A stretch of DNA of 64,000 nt from contig OZ021731.1 in NCBI GenBank assembly GCA_963978545.1, forward strand, positions 21,749,593-21,813,592, in the 5' to 3' direction. The DNA is from Linyphia triangularis (taxonomy: Eukaryota; Arthropoda; Arachnida; Araneae; Linyphiidae). The notes under the pieces are model-generated. The model did not search any database. It was given only the letters and a program-made list of their open reading frames with translations, and was not told the DNA's origin. The position numbers and the translations under genes are program-made. Below, piece after piece: positions 37,501 through 48,440 of the stretch. The stretch's first letter is position 1, and every line of letters begins with the position of its first letter.

Positions 37501-37875
37501 GCTAAAAATTTTTTCATGATTCCGCGGTACGACGATACAGCTCGAAACGGGTTTTCTGGCCAATCTGCCAAGAGAAGCCAGCAGTTTGTGTGGGAGATTG
37601 TTTTAAATATTATCATAAAAAATAAAAATTTATTTTCTGGTACAAACTTTTCTTTTTTACTAAACTTTATATAATTATATTTTCTGTTCAATTAAGCCAA
37701 ATCCAATTTTTTATCCTCTTTTCTGATGACATCTATTCCAATTTACACTGTTATGCTATGAGTTTCCTTGTAGCTGTACAAATATGGCAAGTAATGAAGG
37801 GATAAGATAACTCGTAGAAGGGGAAATGGACAAGTAAACAACCTATGAACTATCGCGTAGTTGGCAGTCAACGTG
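37501..37875. mobile_element. TTAA-type MITE (CACGTTGACTGC ends)
   Basis: The ends CACGTTGACTGC and GCAGTCAACGTG are perfect inverted repeats. The flanks are TTAA (37497-37500) and TTGA (37876-37879). Open frames on both strands inside it are not genes. Confidence 0.8.
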
Positions 37876-38978
37876 TTGAAAAGAAGAGTAGTAATTTTCA
37901 ATTAGCTGTCAGAATAGATGAGCTATTCAAGTTGAAGTCCCATTTTGATTTACCATAATCTTTTTAGGAGACTTGTACTCTGCATTTTGTTTTTGTCCTT
38001 GTAAATAGTACTTGTTTAGTCAAATTGCTCTTTTCAGAAAAGAACAAAATAAATTTTCGCTTGAGATGTATTTTATTGATCATTGCAAAAGAAAAAATTG
38101 TGCGATTGGCGGCCCCGTCACTAGTTCCAGTTCTGTAGTTCTGCTATCAGAAATTATCCAATCGAACTAACTGGTCCTTTTACTGAGAAAGAATATTGAA
38201 ATGAAATAGCACTTGATCAAAACCAATTCAAATTAAAAAAAAATTACTTTAATTTATTAAACAATTACTATTATAAAACTTAATTATCTCCCCCTCTCCC
38301 CTTGTAACTTTCTAAATTACTTCATCTTACTAAGAATTTGTATTGAGAACAATTATTCAGAATGTATAAGACTTTTTAGAATGTTTAAATAAGTTGTTAC
38401 TCGGAATGAAATAATGCAAAGCTCAAAATGGTATTGTTAATCTTGAAAACCCACAGTAATAGTTAAATTTTCTCTAAAAGGCCCTTATTGACAAAGTAGT
38501 TATCACCAATTATATGTGCCTATTTACTAATTAAGATATTAATTATATGCCTATAACTAATAGAAAACTAATTATACATGCCTATAGGAAAGGAAACTAA
38601 TTATATCTGCCTATTTGTTAATCGAAAATTAACCATTTGGCCAGCTGCCTTCATAAATCAGTTTGCTATACAAATTGCTCTCGCTTAAGCAACAATTCAA
38701 AAATAGTTATTTGGCGGTTTAAAATTAAGTTGCCAATTTGACATGTGTCCCTATAACAGAACTTGACAGAGTAAAATGCAAATTTCCGGATACCTGACCT
38801 TTGTGATGAAATATTCTGGGTGCTGTCATCACTCTATTTTGAAGAAAGATAACCTTAATGTATTTAAGAGGAACATACCTAATAACTGTAATTCACTTAT
38901 AAGTTAATCTTAAATATTTGTTTTGCCTGAATAGTAATTTTTACTACTAGAAAACTTACAAACATAGCTTCTTTCCAG

Positions 38979-39101
38979 TATCTATTCCTGCCGAAAAATC
39001 ATCCGATAATTCTGCTAAATTGGAGTTGTTAGAAAAGCTAAGAGGCTTCCACATGCAGAGAGCTGACATGAATAGATTGATAATGAACTATCTGGTCACA
39101 G
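38979..39101 (+). CDS. GID8: GID8 first visible coding exon
   Basis: Acceptor CTTTCCAG, donor GGTTAG. The phase is two bases, 40 codons, one base. It encodes the variable N-terminus and [16 protein letters not shown] of the LisH motif. The ATG at 39053 (M of MQRADMNRL) is internal by family comparison. Confidence 0.88.
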
Positions 39102-42100
39102 GTTAGAACTGTTTGATCATTTGTGCACAGAATTTGTTGACCTAATTTAATACCCCTATGACTGTTTGCATACCATGCATCAGCTTCTTAAAGGTCTATA
39201 GTAGCATAACTGTAACCAGAAGTTACTTAAAAAATGGTTTTATTGCTCAAAAATTATCTTGCCAAGTTCTTATACTGTTGATTAATAAATAAAGCAAGAA
39301 GTCATTTTATTATTTTTAACTAATCAGCTCACCAATATTATATGTAATATTGGTGACCTGACGCAGTAATAACGTTGTAAAGTTCTTACTTTCAAGGTTA
39401 CATGTATATTATAATTACAGTTAAACATAAGAAAATGTCTTCTTGCTTCATTCATGTTTTATTTATCAGCATAAAAACTGGATGGTATAATTTTTATGCA
39501 TTAATTACAACATAATTTTTTTAAGCAACTTCTGGTTACAATTATGTTATTGCAGACCTTTCAAAAGCAGCTTAATGAATTGACTATTTTTTCAGGCTCT
39601 CATCCAAGTTTAGGCCATGTACAATGTTCCTTAAAAACAAACTACGTATTTAGCAAATCTTTTTAAATTGCTACTATGCCTAAAAATCATTTCATTCTCA
39701 TAATGTGCTATTTATCAGCTTGATTTTTTTAAAAATTCTGGTTCCTTGAACTTTCAGGTGAATTGAATGCAGGATAATTAGGCTTTTACTGTAGTTTGAA
39801 TCAAAATGTAGTTATTTTTTAAAATTTGTATTGGTATTTACTATATTATTTTATTTATTGTGTAAAAAACATTTGTTATGTAGTAGCTTCTGTTAGCATT
39901 AGACCTGGACCACATTTTCTCCAATAATATAACTTTTTTCTTTTGTAGAAGGGTTTAAAGGTGCAGCTGAAAGATTTCGAATTGAATCTGGCATTCAGCC
40001 TTCTGTTGACCTCGACACATTAGACGAGAGGATCAAGATTAGAGATGCTATTTTAAATGGCAAAATTCAAGATGCAATTCAAATGATTAATAACCTTCAT
40101 CCTGAGTTATTAGACTGTGATCGATATCTTTTTTTCCACTTACAAGTAAGTCAAATATCTTTTAGATATTCAGAAAGCAGAAATTTTATTCAGTTAATTT
40201 CAGTATAACGATGGAAATGCATTCTTACTAGGGAAGATTGTTTTATAAAAAGATAAATCAGGTATAATTAAAAAAAATTCAGGGATATTTCAAAAATATT
40301 TAGGGATATTTCTTTTATTTTACTACATATTCTTTCCAAAGCTTGTTCAATACCAGCATTAAAAAAGAATTAAACTTCAAACAACTTTTAACAAAATAAC
40401 AGTTATATAATTAAACAATAAATTATACTGTTTTGGCCAAACATGAAAATTTAATTAAATCCACTTTTCTCATCTGAAGGAATATTGGGGCTTTTTCGCA
40501 GGTTTTGGAAGAAAATCTGGGAATTTTCGATGTTTTAAATTTTTCTTAGGAATTATCAAAAAATTTAAGTACAATTTTAGGAATGTTAAGGAGAAACAAA
40601 AATGTAAGGAGTATTAGGAATTTTAGGGTGAATGGGACTTTTAAATTTTCTGCTAGTTTGGTGCAGCAATTGATTTTTATAGAATTCCTGTGTGATCAAT
40701 GTCTAAAGCTGGCCATACACGATTGATCCATCAGGACAATTGGCCCGCTATTCCACCAAAACCGCACCATGTGTGTGAAACCCGACGTGAAATCATTGAA
40801 GTGGAACGATTTTTTGGAATTCTAACTGGCTGAACTTCCAAAAGATTCATTCCAAATGGAGCCCTCGTGTGTAGAAGAAACTGTCGCCCTCCGGTAGGGG
40901 GAAATGATTCTGGTGTGTTTATTCATCTTGCAATGAGCTGAAACACGACCCGTGATATTGTCATCGCAATTAATTGATATATATAAAGAATGGCAATGCA
41001 TTTAGAAGATTTCTAACGCTTTTTATCATGATAAGTTAAAGCGAAATTAAAGCTATCACTTCATTTTTACATTAAATTACTTATAATTCCTTTTATAAAT
41101 TGTTTTCATGATTTTCCAAAAAAGTATTTAGAAAATTTGTAAAAAAATATTTTGTTCAAAAAATTGTATAAAACCCATAGCAAGCTAAACTCTAAAAACC
41201 TTTTTTTTTTAAAGTAATGTATACAATTCCCGAAGACAAATTAAAGAAATATATATAAGAAATAATTGTGGAAAGTTTCATAAATTTATAAAAAGTAGTT
41301 TTTAAGTTATATCAATTTAAAAAAAAAAAAAAGAAAAAAAAAAAACCGGATCATAAACTATTTTTGAGAAAAACAGCTTCAAAGTTTCAAAATAGCGTGG
41401 TCAAAATACTGTTGTCGTGTAACAATAACTTGAATATTTTAAGTTCTACTATTGATAGAAACACAAATTTTACGTCATTTTATTTAAAAATATTTGTACT
41501 ATATTTTCGAAGTATTAACTAATCAAATTTCTTGGACAAAAAGCTGCCTAATTTAAAAGAAACACAACCATAGCTTAACGGCTTTGCCTGTGGACTTCAA
41601 CCTTCCAAGGTTGAAGTGGAGGGTTAAAAATGGAGTGATCGTGTGTGACCCCCTGTTTTCAAGCCGGTCCAAATGGAATTGTGACGTCATTGGAGTGGCG
41701 CGGGTATTTGATTTGGAACGATCGTGTGTGCCCGGCTTAAAAGAAATTAGTGTGTGCACATTGCATGCTACAAAAATGAAATTGTCGGCCATTTAAAAAT
41801 CAAAAATCTGGTATCGCCTTCAAGCAGTATGTTTGGGTTACCTAACTCCTTAAAATTCACCTGTAGGGTCTCTTGCCCCTGAGATTTACATTCTATCCAT
41901 CTGAAAATTTTAGGTTATTAATTTACGTTGAATCATATAGCCTCATAATTTCAGTAGAAAGTTGGCGTCTATTTGATACTTGTACATAAATTTAATTTAA
42001 TTTCAGCAACAACATCTTATTGAGCTGATTCGGGAAAGGAATATTGAAGAGGCGTTAAAATATGCTCAGGAACAATTAGCTGAACGCGGGGAAGAAAACA

Positions 42101-45100
42101 AAGAAGTCTTAGCAGAATTGGAGAGGACATTGGCCCTCTTGGCATTTGATGAACCCGAGAGATCACCTTTTGGAGACCTACTGCATACTTCACATCGTCA
42201 AGAAGTAAAGTTTAATTCAATTAATTTGTAGGAGATGTTTAAGCACATAAATCATATGAATTACCAAAGTTTCAGGACTCAGTTTAATAATCATTAAAAT
42301 ATTAATCGCTGAGCAGGGTTCCTACAGTCATTAAAAAACTTAATATTTTTTAACTTACTTTCAAGGCCTTGAAAATGCTTAGAGGTCCTTTATTTTTGAG
42401 GCTGTTGTGTGCCCAACTGTAATTTATAAAAATACAAGTCAGACTTGTTATCCCCGTGTGACCGCCACTTATCTGTACATTATCGGAATTATCTGACATA
42501 TTTGTATTACGCATGTGCTAACTTATAAATTTTTTGGTAGAAAATATACTTTATTAAAAATTTATATAGAGACATGAGGGTTGAAAACAAATTTTTAAAG
42601 GTCCTTTAAAATATTAATTATGTCCTTAAAAGTCATTGATTTTCATTCTGTGATTTGAGTAGGAACCCTGTTATATACAATCAACAAAACATTAACGTAA
42701 TCTCTTTTCAGGATCTACATAGTATAAGGTACTAAAGATTCTGAAATTTTTAAAAACTTATCATATTAGCAGTAAAGTTATTAGTTTAAACAAGTCTATA
42801 TAAAAGTCTACAATTTTGCAATTATTAGTTTTATCCTTAACAGCGCAGTTCTATGTAATCAAACAATTTGTAGAATTTGACAAAGGTCACTCGATCTGAC
42901 ATTATCATTTCTCAGGCAGTGTGTGAATTTCTATTTATAACTTTTCAAACATTTCAAAATGCATGACTAAAATTTACTTTCATATCTTAAAGAGCACACT
43001 AACTATAATTCAAAAAATGATGCGACAGGAAAGAGATTGTGACCCATAGTCTTATTTTGTTTGTCACGCTACCTGGAAAAACAGTTATGACATTGTTGAT
43101 GATATGACTCAGGGATGAGTTTGGTAAAAAATCAAAAAGCTGAAAACAAAAATTCAAGTTTTATGCGTGAAACACATTTTAAGCTATACTAAAAAAATTG
43201 TGTTTTTCCATGTGCATTTATAACACAGCACCATCTTTGTCCGTCTGTGAGCAAAAATGGTTTAAAATAGCGGCACCTAGACGTTGGGATACACTTTGTG
43301 CTGTCATTAGGCATGGTATAGCTACAAAGCAGCAGCAAAAAAAAAAAAAAAGGACTGTGAAAACGATGAAAACCGGCAAAAACTTTAAAATTTCAACAAG
43401 TCCAACAACTTAAGCAATTATATCATATACAGAAGCAGGCCAATAATTAAACCCAGTTTTCTAACTTTTTAAGCTACAAGTACTAAAAATCTTAAGATCG
43501 AAATTTTTATCCACATCGTTAAGCTTGTTCAATAAAATAAAAAGCAACAAACAATTTTACATACAATTGCAGTTAAAATAACAATTTTAAACACAGATTA
43601 GTTAGAAAAATTACAATTGGGACTAATTTTCAGAATATTTTTATAATTTTTATACAAAATGATATAAAAATTTGAGTAATTCTGCATAGATTCAAATCAA
43701 ACGGCGAAATTTAACCTTAAACTGGCACTAATCACGAATATAGCGGCTATCGCATTAACAGAAGTTTAGATGAATGGCTACAATTCGATGTTGAAAATCT
43801 CGGTAATAGTTGGTACTGTATTAGCGTAAACCTCGGCAAAAATGACCATCACTCAAACAAAAGTGCAATAAGCAATACTGCTTAGAATACCGGCAAAAAT
43901 CTAGGTATCAGCAAAAACGAACATCACAACAACGTGCATATCGGCGATAGCGTTCACAGTATCATCTCAAATCTCGGTAATATCAATCTTTTCTTAGTTA
44001 AACTAGTGCAAATTGCGGTAATATAGGTTACTACAGTATGGCTTTCGACAAAAAATACTCTCACGCCAACAGAAATATCAAAGTTAGAGCCAAATATACC
44101 AGGCAACTCTCAACAATAGTGCTATTGTGTCGGCGAAACACTTGATGAAAATTATAATCACAATAACGTAAATCTCGGCATATTCATCACGGTAATATCG
44201 GTGCAAATCTCAGATTTTACAACGAGTTAGAACTCAGCAAAAATGACCATCAAATAAACGTAAATATCAATGTTAGCGCCGAATATGCAGGAACAATTCT
44301 CAGCAGTAGCATTGTTATACTCCGCGAAAATGAAAACCACAACAACTTAAATCCCAACGATAATGCACGTCATAGCCACAGAAATCTCGGCAGTAGTGGA
44401 CATTACATCAAAATAACGAATAGCGAAAACGAGCATCGCATACCAATGTACTTTTAACGTACAACAAACGATAATTCCGTGGATGTCAGACTTGAAAGCA
44501 AGCACCTTATTAGTATACGTTAATCGCGTGAATTAGTATGAAAGAAATTAAATTTTGAGAAGAGTAAAAATGGCACAAAAACATCAAATTTCGGCGCTGT
44601 TGAAAAAGTATGAAATGCGAGTTTAAGCACCAACCTAACAAAAAAAAAATGCATTTCAGAAGATTTTTGTATTTGGAGCATGAATGCCGTAGGTTTTCAG
44701 TTCTTCCCAATCGGGCGGAAGGGAAGTTGCTTCGTGATTCAGCCTTAGAAAAAAGGTTATTTTTCCGTGAGATAGAAAAATTGGAAAAAAACGGAATTTT
44801 TTTTTTCAGGAATTAGAAAAGTGGAACTTTCTTTAAAAAAGCGGAATTATTTTTTTTCTAAAAAATTAAAAAAGCGGAATTCCGCCACATGGCGGAAAAA
44901 ACTCATCCCTGATGACTTAACATCAGCTATATACCCCATTAATTCAATACTTCAAGGCATGTCTTGATCCTATTACAAGTTTTCTCGGACCTGAAGTTTA
45001 GGTTATGTTAATGCTAATTAGTGATGAAAATCTAAATTTTTATTGAAAAATTCCCTACATTTCCAGAATTAAAAATTGTGGTACATTCCAGATTGTACCA

Positions 45101-45438
45101 ACTCTGTACTAGCTTCATATTTATTGAATACTTTTTCATTTATTTATTTCGATAGCCAGTGAAGTAAATTCATATATATTGAATACTTTTTCATTTATTT
45201 CTTTAGATAGCCAGTGAAGTAAATTCATATATATTGAATACTTTTTCATTTATTTCTTTAGATAGCCAGTGAAGTAAATTCATCTATACTTGAAATTGAA
45301 AATCGAGAGTCGACAACTCCAAAAATAGCAACATTGATGCGGGTTATGTTATGGACGCAGGCCGAACTAGAGAAGAAAAAAGTTAAATATCCCAAAATGA
45401 CTGACATGGCCCATGGCATTATAGAAGAACCAAAATAA
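38979..45438 (+). CDS. GID8: GID8 (TWA1) orthologue, four coding exons seen, first coding exon missing
   Basis: GID8 is a small scaffold of the CTLH/GID E3 ubiquitin ligase complex, with LisH, CTLH and CRA domains. Exons 38979-39101, 39949-40145, 42007-42204 and 45262-45438 join in phase into about 230 codons ending at TAA. Lis[21 protein letters not shown] with [30 protein letters not shown] and [43 protein letters not shown], then the family's [25 protein letters not shown] ending. The usual family length is about 228 residues, so the missing first exon should add only a few residues including Met. The first exon seen begins two bases into a codon. The last intron carries a triplicated splice acceptor region (see finding). 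Confidence 0.93.
39949..40145 (+). CDS. GID8: GID8 coding exon (LisH end, CTLH)
   Basis: Acceptor TTTTGTAG, donor GTAAG. It encodes [20 protein letters not shown] and [17 protein letters not shown] and ends in phase 0. Confidence 0.95.
40215..40640. repeat. Dispersed repeat shared with 57731-58238
   Basis: Shares TTTCCAAAGCTTGTT, AAAATAACAGTTATATAATT and TTTCTCATCTGAAGGAATAT in the same order as 57731-58238. Its own ends are worn, so no target duplication can be read. Confidence 0.75.
40707..41736. mobile_element. 1-kb TTAA-type element in GID8 intron
   Basis: The left end AGCTGGCCATACACGATTG and the right end CGATCGTGTGTGCCCGGC are inverted to each other. The flanks are CTAA (40703-40706, one base off TTAA) and TTAA (41737-41740). 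GC content is higher near both ends. The opposed open frames at 41553-41796 lie at the right end and are not genes. Confidence 0.7.
42007..42204 (+). CDS. GID8: GID8 coding exon (CTLH/CRA)
   Basis: 66 codons, phase 0 to 0, acceptor TTTCAG and donor GTAAAG. It encodes [20 protein letters not shown] and [14 protein letters not shown]. Confidence 0.95.
42314..42670. mobile_element. CAGGG-type MITE in GID8 last intron
   Basis: The ends CAGGGTTCCTAC and GTAGGAACCCTG are perfect inverted repeats over 12 bp. No 6-bp duplication is seen (GCTGAG versus TTATAT), so the insertion may be rearranged. It contains GACTTT...AAGGACC-type phrases like 7210-7532, in reverse. Confidence 0.75.
43110..44911. mobile_element. 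Large CAGGGATGAG-ended element with 33-bp periodic core, 6-bp TSD
   Basis: An exact ATGACT duplication (43104-43109 and 44912-44917) flanks CAGGGATGAGTTT and AAACTCATCCCTG. The interior from about 43700 to 44470 is the 33-bp periodic tract (CGTAAACCTCGGCAAAAATG-type units). The part near the right end is rich in GGAAT / GCGGAA phrases. It lies in GID8's last intron. Confidence 0.88.
45121..45288 (+). repeat. Threefold 55-bp tandem duplication covering a splice acceptor
   Basis: The phrase GATAGCCAGTGAAGTAAATT starts at 45151, 45206 and 45261, each preceded by TTTTTCATTTATTT. Copies 2 and 3 keep TTTAG as acceptor; copy 1 has TTTCG. Only copy 3 leads into an open last exon of GID8. Confidence 0.95.
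45262..45438 (+). CDS. GID8: GID8 last coding exon
   Basis: 59 codons including TAA at 45436-45438. It starts [18 protein letters not shown] and ends [17 protein letters not shown]. The acceptor used (TTTCTTTAG) is the third of three tandem copies. Confidence 0.95.
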   Translation: MASEVNSSILEIENRESTTPKIATLMRVMLWTQAELEKKKVKYPKMTDMAHGIIEEPK

Positions 45439-45564
45439 TGTTTCTACTATAAATTCTTGTTGCTCCGAAAAAATGTTTTTTAATATATTTGTTGTAAATA
45501 ATCGTGCATTCTGCTTCAATGAAAGTTTCAATACCTTAGTTAAAACACAAATCTCTTCGTTAAT

Positions 45565-45570
45565 AATAAA
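45565..45570 (+). terminator. GID8: Candidate GID8 polyadenylation signal
   Basis: AATAAA lies 127 bp after the stop and is followed by a T-rich stretch. In A+T-rich DNA this hexamer is common, so the call is modest. Confidence 0.4.
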
Positions 45571-46895
45571 TGTCATTTTTAACAAAATTTGATCTGTTAT
45601 TTGAAGAGGAATTAATTACATAGATAGAAATAATTTAAATATTTTAGGAAAAATATAAAATGCTTTCTGTCATCACTGCTGTCCTTGTTGTAGAAAATCA
45701 ACCTTTGAAACATACTTTCAATTACACGTGTTAAAATAGGGTAATTTAAATATTACATTTGGTTTGTTATATATTTTTTGCATTTCTACAAGTTTTGGAA
45801 TATGCAGTTAAAAAAAGTGGTTTAGAAAAAAAGTCTATTCAGCATAACTCCCGAACAAATTGATCTACGATGTTCCAACTTTGCATACGAGTTAGTGGCA
45901 GCTATGGGAACTACAATTAAAGTTTCACTAAACTTGTGCATAATGTAGCTGCCGTTGAAAGGTTTGTTTTTCGCGAATTGACAAATAACAGCTGTAAATT
46001 TTTTTATAAAAGTTGCACCTTTTATAGTGCTCTAAATCTCCTATATTTCTGTAGAAATGCGATCAAGGCGTAAAAAATTAAAAACAAATCTCTTGAACAC
46101 AGAATTCTCTTTTCTTGAGCATTGCCCATCTATAACTGTTTGTCCTCTGTTTTACTTACAAGAAAGGATAATGTAATGTCTATAAAAAACATTGACAAAA
46201 AAAGAAAAACAGCCAAAATGACAATGTTATACTTATCGCTAAACTAACCATTTTTTTTTATCAAAAACTAAACACCAATTCATAATAAATTTAAATGCAG
46301 TAAACAGTATTGTCATTGAAAGTTGCCCAAGTCCACACCCTAGTTTTTCCTACCTTTAAGCACAAATATGCTGAAATCGATAAGTACATTAAAATCAATT
46401 GCAAAAAAAGGTAAAATAAAGTTACTAACTGGGAAAAAAATAACTAGTATATTGTCTTTTTTTATGCAATCCTACAATTTTAGGTAATCACGGTTATAAA
46501 CAATTTCTCCTACTATTTATGATCAATCATACTTTAACAATGAAGCAAGAATAGAATTGTTACAAAAATTCAACTTTTTGCTCTTGTGCAATTTCTTTTC
46601 ATTTTAGATTCCACTTTAATGTCGAAAGAATCTTGTACAAAGACTCAGAAATCAAAATTTCCAGCCAAACTACAAATATTACTGTAGAAGCATGCAATAT
46701 GTGACAACATACCCTGAGCTCACTGAATACCCCACAACAATGAATGAACCGGTTTTACTACGCCCCGATGTGTGATCAATTCTTTAAAACTCTTGTATCT
46801 GTGGTTAGAAAAGTAAAATATTAATTAAAATTTAAAAGCACTTTTCTTTTTTTATCATATTGTATTCAAGTTTAATACAAAACTATGTGCACAGG
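45571..46895. other. Intergenic sequence, no feature seen
   Basis: A+T-rich sequence between GID8 and the TTAA element at 46900. No exon, RNA gene or clear repeat is visible. Confidence 0.45.
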
Positions 46896-46899
46896 TTAA

Positions 46900-47234
46900 C
46901 TCTTTAGTCCCCGTTCTGGTCCAACCGCCCCAGTCTCTTCACTCATAGTTCTTTCACCTCTTTCTTGACTGGACCTTGGAGGTCCGATACCATTAGCGGC
47001 ACACTGCAATGCGACAGAGGACTGATTTTTACGACTCTCGTCACAGCAGGGGGGGGGGGGGGGTAACAGGTGAAAGTCCGAAACACAAATACTTTATGCT
47101 GTTAAAAAAAAGAATTTTGCAGGGGTCTATTCCCTGTCTCTCTAATTATCCTATTTGGAGGGGTGAAAATGGTTTTTCTTTTCGGGTGGAAACCCGGTCC
47201 ATAAAGGATATTCCAGAAAATGGGAACTAAAGAG
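46900..47234. mobile_element. TTAA-type MITE (CTCTTTAGTCCCC ends)
   Basis: The ends CTCTTTAGTCCCCG and GGGAACTAAAGAG are inverted to each other. The flanks are TTAA (46896-46899) and TCAA (47235-47238). A G-run lies at 47050-47062. The interior has more G+C than its surroundings. Confidence 0.7.
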
Positions 47235-47702
47235 TCAAGAATATTGCTATATAAGTTGTGATTTGCTTGAAGTTTCTCCAATTTTTTTCTTTTCTGATTT
47301 GCTTTTCTTAAGTTTCTATAAGATTATTGAATAAAATTAGACTGGAGTTTCTTATAGTGACTTAATAGTACACATATTAGTCAGATTAAAAAATGTTGAT
47401 TTTTAATTTAAATATTCTGAAAAAAAAAAAAACCTGCCAAGATTTCTATTTATAAAAAGGTTCCAAATTGACAAGGATTTTATCATTTCATAGATTTAAC
47501 ACTGGAAGGTTTCAGTCAGAAATGTTGCCAAATTACATGTGCTTGGTATCCATATCTTATCTACTTTAATATAAATATGTGTCCTTTTAGTGACAGCAAC
47601 TGTTCCAATAAATGGGGAAGAGGGGGGATTTTCTGTCCATTGTCCCTGATATTTACTTTTTATATTTTCCCTATTACTGAACATCTTATCAAGCAACAAA
47701 TA

Positions 47703-48081
47703 CAGAGTGGCCACAGAACCGGGAAATGTCATAAAGCTTTCTAATTCTGGAAAATGTCAGGGAACTTTTTAAAATTTCATGAAAATCAGAGAAATTTTGT
47801 AATGTTTAAGTCACATTCAATCATATTTTGACGCTATTCACATGGAAATTTGTAGTGGCAAGCCATTAGTACGCAATGTCCAGCAAAACTAATTAAATTT
47901 TTTTCTCTCCATATTATCTCTTTAGAGTACATGTTCTATTTGATCAGGGTGTCTAGACATTTGGAAAACCTAAGAAAATTGAGGAAATTTGGAAAAAAGT
48001 TTGCCCTAAAATCAGGGAATTTTTTAGAAATCTGTTAGGGAAATCAGGGAACTTTTTTTCCTGAATTTTGTGGCCACCCTG
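47703..48081. mobile_element. CAGRGTGGCC-ended MITE, 5-bp TSD
   Basis: AAATA (47698-47702 and 48082-48086) flanks CAGAGTGGCCACAG and TGTGGCCACCCTG. An internal CAGGGTGTCTAGAC near 47947 suggests a second end or nested copy. Phrases GGGAA and CAGGGAA recur throughout. Confidence 0.75.
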
Positions 48082-48276
48082 AAATATGAAAATTGATGCT
48101 TTTTATAACTACTAACCATCTAGCAGGTACAAACTATTAGGAAAAAACTGAAAATAAGTTATACATTTTATGTAAATTTTATTAATAAATTTATCCAAAA
48201 TACTTATGTATATATTATTACGTACAAGCGTCCAATAACTTATTCTACATCCCAGTAAACAAAAAATCACAATATA

Positions 48277-48282
48277 TTTATT
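48277..48282 (-). terminator. NUP35: Candidate NUP35 polyadenylation signal
   Basis: AATAAA on the minus strand about 93 bases past the NUP35 stop. Position is reasonable but the hexamer is frequent here. Confidence 0.4.
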
Positions 48283-48374
48283 TACATTAAAAATAACTGA
48301 ATAACACTGATATCAAATTGTTAAAACTGCTTTTCATTGGTAATATTGACAGCTCAATTGAATTAATGCTGCAT

Positions 48375-48440
48375 CTATTGTAGTTTCCATAAATATTCAA
48401 ATGCTTTTGAAACTATGTTTCCAGACTTAGCTGCCGTCAC
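48375..48440 (-). CDS. NUP35: NUP35 last coding exon
   Basis: 21 codons and TAG at 48377-48375. [20 protein letters not shown] plus Q is the C-terminal amphipathic membrane-binding helix. Acceptor TTTTCTAG. Confidence 0.92.
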   Translation of the reverse strand: MTAAKSGNIVSKAFEYLWKLQ

